Shown here one piece after another: positions 61,051-64,000 of a stretch of 64,000 nt of DNA. The DNA is from Monosporascus cannonballus (Eukaryota; Ascomycota; Sordariomycetes; Xylariales): assembly GCA_004154925.1 (NCBI GenBank), contig QJNS01000122.1, positions 62,001 through 126,000 on the forward strand, in the 5' to 3' direction. Under the pieces are notes generated by a model. The model saw nothing but the letters and a program-made list of their open reading frames with translations, was not told where the DNA came from and ran no database searches. How positions within the stretch are numbered: position 1 is the stretch's first letter; each line of letters starts with the position of its first letter. A program made the translations under genes and the position numbers.

Positions 61051-62330
61051 CGTATTATTATTAAGTGATTACAGATTTTCGTTTTTTTAAAAAAAAGCAA
61101 ATATGTAAAACGGACATTTTCTTTTGCAACTTGAACTTAAGCCTCGCTGGCTCGTTACGGGATTTGGGATATAATTGGTTAATATTTAGCGTTATAGAGC
61201 GGTACTTGAGTGATTTTGAAGAAATTGAGGAAACGAGCCAGGAGGCCTGAGCTAGCTGAGGTAAGCTGGTTGACACAAAATTCGCGCACTTTCAATTCAC
61301 AGTCCAATGATCCTTTGGATAACAACTCTTTGTTTTCAACAGATACGCATATTTGGGAACTTTTAGGCTATTTTTAATTATTCCTTACATAGATACCATT
61401 TTCCCAATTTCCTATATATTCCGTTTAGGTGTCAGAATCGCCCGCGAGATCTTTCTCCCATTTTGGGTCATCGCGCCAATTTTTGTGTCGACCAACTACA
61501 TACCTTTAATAAAGCTGTAGGCTGTCTCGGCTGTGTCAAGTCCCCAAGCATGAATGATGAGAAGTTGTCGGCATCATTGGCGAAAAGAAAATCCACCAGG
61601 GAGGTCGGGCGCCAAGCTTGTCTTGTAATAGGGAAACCTTTTACTCGGTTTACACTATCGTGAACGCGACACTGGCGGCGTTCTCATCACTCCTGCAGCT
61701 ATATCTGGTGGGCTATACAACATATGGATACAGTTGGCATAGCATCCCAAACGCGCTAGCTTAAGTTCTAGACTGAAGAATAGCTTTTAAAAAATCAAGG
61801 TGGGAGTGAAATCGGCACACTTTGACGTATTTTATGGGCCCTCTATGTGTCAATATTTCTTACTATCATCTTGGCAATGTTACGGCAATGCATATATTGG
61901 CAACGGTATATCAGCTGAATTCTCAAGAGGACCCACACACGTTGATCCAATTCAAGGGTACGACTCTAAGCAAGTAGATACACTGCACCTCCTTGACGAG
62001 AGTTGGAAAAATTAGTGAAGTTCACGAAGCTTGCCAGTTCTGTCTAATACTGTTTGCAGGCTATCATGATGGAGAATTGTCAATCGGTAAGAAACTGAGC
62101 CAGTGAAAGCACAGGGGACAACTCTTTCTGGTCAGAGTACCGGTTACATTAAATTTATCCAGAAAATGCTGCGTCCCTTGAGCTCAAGATACTCTTAGAT
62201 TCAGCCTCTCCATGATACGTGAAATCTGCCTTCCTCCATGGCAAGTCGTATGTCAGGGGACTAGGCCGAATACCCCCTCCCTCACCCCCCAAAGATTACG
62301 TAGCTTCGACCCACCTTTTGGGCCGTTTGG
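61051..62330. other. Gene-island DNA upstream of the methyltransferase, no gene identified
   Basis: Composition returns to near normal. Frames at 61065-61250 (+), 61061-61276 (-), 61463-61663, 61800-62015 and 62212-62460 (+) are short, mostly overlapping and without a known motif. The region may hold relics of a gene or small transposon. The CT-rich and C-rich stretch at about 62270-62300 precedes the promoter of the next gene. Confidence 0.45.
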
Positions 62331-62334
62331 TGCG

Positions 62335-62343
62335 TATATAAAG
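62335..62343 (+). promoter_or_regulatory. Candidate TATA box of the methyltransferase gene
   Basis: TATATAAAG, 220 bp upstream of the chosen ATG, is followed by a CT-rich leader (CCTCTTCCACCGTCTTTC and CCTTTCACAACACA) typical of fungal 5' untranslated regions. Confidence 0.5.
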
Positions 62344-62562
62344 GGACGAAGCCCCCGAGTAGTTGGGAAGAGACAGGCATCGACGGTCATCCTATTCACT
62401 GCTGTGAACCACCTGCTAGAGTGTTTCCTCTGTCTTTCTCTGTTCCACCCTATCGTATAAACTTAACCCCCTTTCCTGACATCGAACGATCGACACTACA
62501 ACAAATTTTTCCTCTTCCACCGTCTTTCTATAAATCCCTCACTTTGTTCCTTTCACAACACA

Positions 62563-63570
62563 ATGACTGAGGTTAAGGATGTCCTCGGGGAGTACCCTCT
62601 CTCTCGAGATTTCGTGGATTTTAATAGGCATGTAATTTCCCATCGCAACCTCTACAGGTAAAGCAAGCTGAATCAAGAACAAAGGCTCAATCTTCAACAC
62701 TACCTCTGGAAAGACATCTTTGGATATATCCTGCATCCTAAGATTCCACGGCATCAAGAATGTTTGAAGATTGCAGATGTCGGCACGGGCACTGGGTATT
62801 GAGAACCATCAAGTTTTGACATGTAGCACCATTGTTGACAGCCTTAAGGATATGGCTGCTGGATCTGTCATCACAGCTGGATCCATCTGCGGAGCTTTAC
62901 GGTTTCGATACTGATATCACCCAAGCCGGACCAAAGGAATGGCTTCCCCCAAATATTTCGCTCAGGGAATGGAATGCATTCACTGATGTACCGGATGACC
63001 TGGTATCGAGGTTCGACATCGTGAACTTGCGCCTTTTCAGCTTCATCATCGTAGATGATCCAAGACCCGTGTTGCAGAATCTCATCAAACTACTGAGTAC
63101 GTATCTCCCGCCCCTTCCTCAAGGACTCATAGGGCTAATCAATCTGTGCGTTATGTCTAGAGCCTGGCGGATATTTGCAGTGGAGTGAGGTCGACGTTGA
63201 CTCTGTGCGCATCGAAACGAGTGCGCCCAATGTGCCTACAGACTACCTAGTAAAGCTTTGGGATGAAACTATGCCGAAAGGCAGTAGGGTGGTGCCTACC
63301 TGGGTCAAGTCATTGCCACGAATGTTTCAAGAGGAAGGACTGCTAGGTGTTGACGCTGATTGGAAGGAAGGGAAACGCCATACAGGCCTAGCAATTCACT
63401 GGTGTAACCTACACATAAAAGCGATGATCGGCGCTAGGCTGCGACCAACCAATCCGGAAAAGGCATCAGAAATCGATGCTTTACTTCAGGGGGCTGAGAT
63501 TCAATCAAGAAAGGGGGCCATGTATGTATACGACAGGGTGAACGTGGTCGGGCAAAAGCCAGGGATGTAG
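62563..63570 (+). CDS. Class I SAM-dependent methyltransferase, LaeA/UMTA-like, four exons
   Basis: A predicted cytosolic small-molecule or regulatory methyltransferase of the fungal family common in secondary-metabolite clusters; the substrate is unknown. Exons 62563-62627, 62685-62795, 62849-63096 and 63161-63570 give 277 residues. Introns are 57 bp (GC...AG), 53 bp (GTATTG...AAG) and 64 bp (GTACGT...TAG), and phases fit at every junction. ADVGTGTGIW at residues 52-61 is the SAM-binding glycine motif, G-F-D-T-D at 77-81 the acidic ribose-binding strand, FDIVNLRLF at 114-122 motif II/IV, and KPGGYLQW at 142-149 motif III. PKGSRVVP and LRPTNPEKASEIDAL are typical downstream features. The start has A at -3 and opens with DVLGEYPLSRDF, like relatives. 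No in-frame stop remains after splicing. LaeA itself is a nuclear regulator, but the evidence does not separate regulator from enzyme. Confidence 0.88.
62628..62684 (+). other. Probable GC-AG intron (intron 1 of the methyltransferase)
   Basis: Donor GCATGT, acceptor AAAG, 57 bp, with a branch-like GCTGA near 62667. This choice joins DFVDFN to RLNLQHYLWKD, the arrangement in relatives. The only GT donor of correct phase downstream (62658) would leave a 27-bp intron, too short to splice in fungi. GC donors are a known minor class. Confidence 0.7.
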
Positions 63571-64000
63571 CTATCGAAACAAAGATCGCTTATATATTCT
63601 GGGCCGTGGGTAGAGTCGTTTATTTCACATGGAATATGTGATATTTTGCACCACGGGTGCATGATTAAGTCTACTATGTCGGTGTTATAGGCCCACGAGC
63701 ATGGCCCATACTGGGACTGTTGGTTACCTTACTTAAATCAGGCCATTTGTTTTTAGAGTGTGCCTACGCCTGCGGAGCAGCTGTAACTAGGGCTTTGCAG
63801 AAACTTATAGCTTTAGATAAACAGCGAAAGAGAAACTGTAAAACTAAAAGCATAAAAATGCCGCTTACTAACAAGACTATAATTATAAAAAATTTCCAAA
63901 CACATGTTAATAAGAGTATATAAAAGCAAAAAAGTTAAATTGTTAAAATTTTTATTAAAAAAAATTTAAATTTAAAATTGTACTTTATATACAAACGATT
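63571..64000. other. 3' flank of the methyltransferase; island edge
   Basis: Normal composition to about 63830, then AT-rich DNA resumes to the window end. The 67-codon frame at 63720-63923 crosses this border and has no motif. It contains the transcription end of the methyltransferase, which cannot be fixed by eye. Confidence 0.5.

Noticed and set aside
62658..62684. GTAAAG...AAAG as intron 1 of the methyltransferase
   Set aside because: The phase is correct, but the intron would be 27 bp, below any realistic minimum, and it would keep an extra peptide absent from relatives.

Overview
The window is nuclear DNA of a filamentous ascomycete (Pezizomycotina). Fungal genes with short introns sit in small islands of ordinary base composition. 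These islands lie in very AT-rich DNA full of stop codons, where TpA is abundant and CpG is kept. That pattern is the signature of repeat-induced point mutation (RIP, C to T mainly at CpA). I cannot name the species.

Layout. 1-1193 is AT-rich with no gene. 1194-21590 is a three-element nest: a chromodomain Gypsy element (here called C, + strand, 1194-21590) into which two relatives were inserted on the opposite strand, A (1473-8328) in the 5' LTR of C and D (11113-17847) in its pol region. 21591-24480 is an AT desert. About 24485-36655 is one gene island, split at 25207-31828 by a fourth related element, B, with a perfect 5-bp target duplication. The island carries a decayed RNA ligase-family gene (31965-33285, +) and an apparently intact secreted GH7 endoglucanase gene (34359-35907, -, three exons). 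36656-41241 is AT-rich and holds a solo LTR (38662-39064) and two copies of a short palindrome-bearing repeat. 41242-52915 is an unusually long Gypsy element of another lineage (E, 11.7 kb). 55629-57578 is a short non-autonomous LTR element (F) whose LTR edges resemble those of E. 58717-58923 may be a small solo LTR. 59314-59715 is a GC-normal, apparently un-RIPed solo LTR of the D family. After another AT desert, a second gene island starts near 61050 and holds a four-exon SAM-dependent methyltransferase gene (62563-63570, +), related to the LaeA/UMTA-like methyltransferases of fungal secondary metabolism.

How the parts relate. The retroelements are dead: reading frames are riddled with stops, and every reverse-transcriptase catalytic pair I could find has lost one or both aspartates to Asn. 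The LTR families share conserved ends and a conserved TATA-proximal block. In U3 they carry exchangeable arrays of short palindromic or tandem motifs, the most interesting non-genic pattern here. The ligase relic, next to the B insertion, shows frameshifts, motif losses and one stop that fits a CAA to TAA change. The GH7 gene about 1 kb away is unbroken.

Limits: everything was read by eye without alignment or database search. Exon boundaries were chosen from splice signals, reading phase and remembered family conservation. Base-composition statements are visual, not computed.
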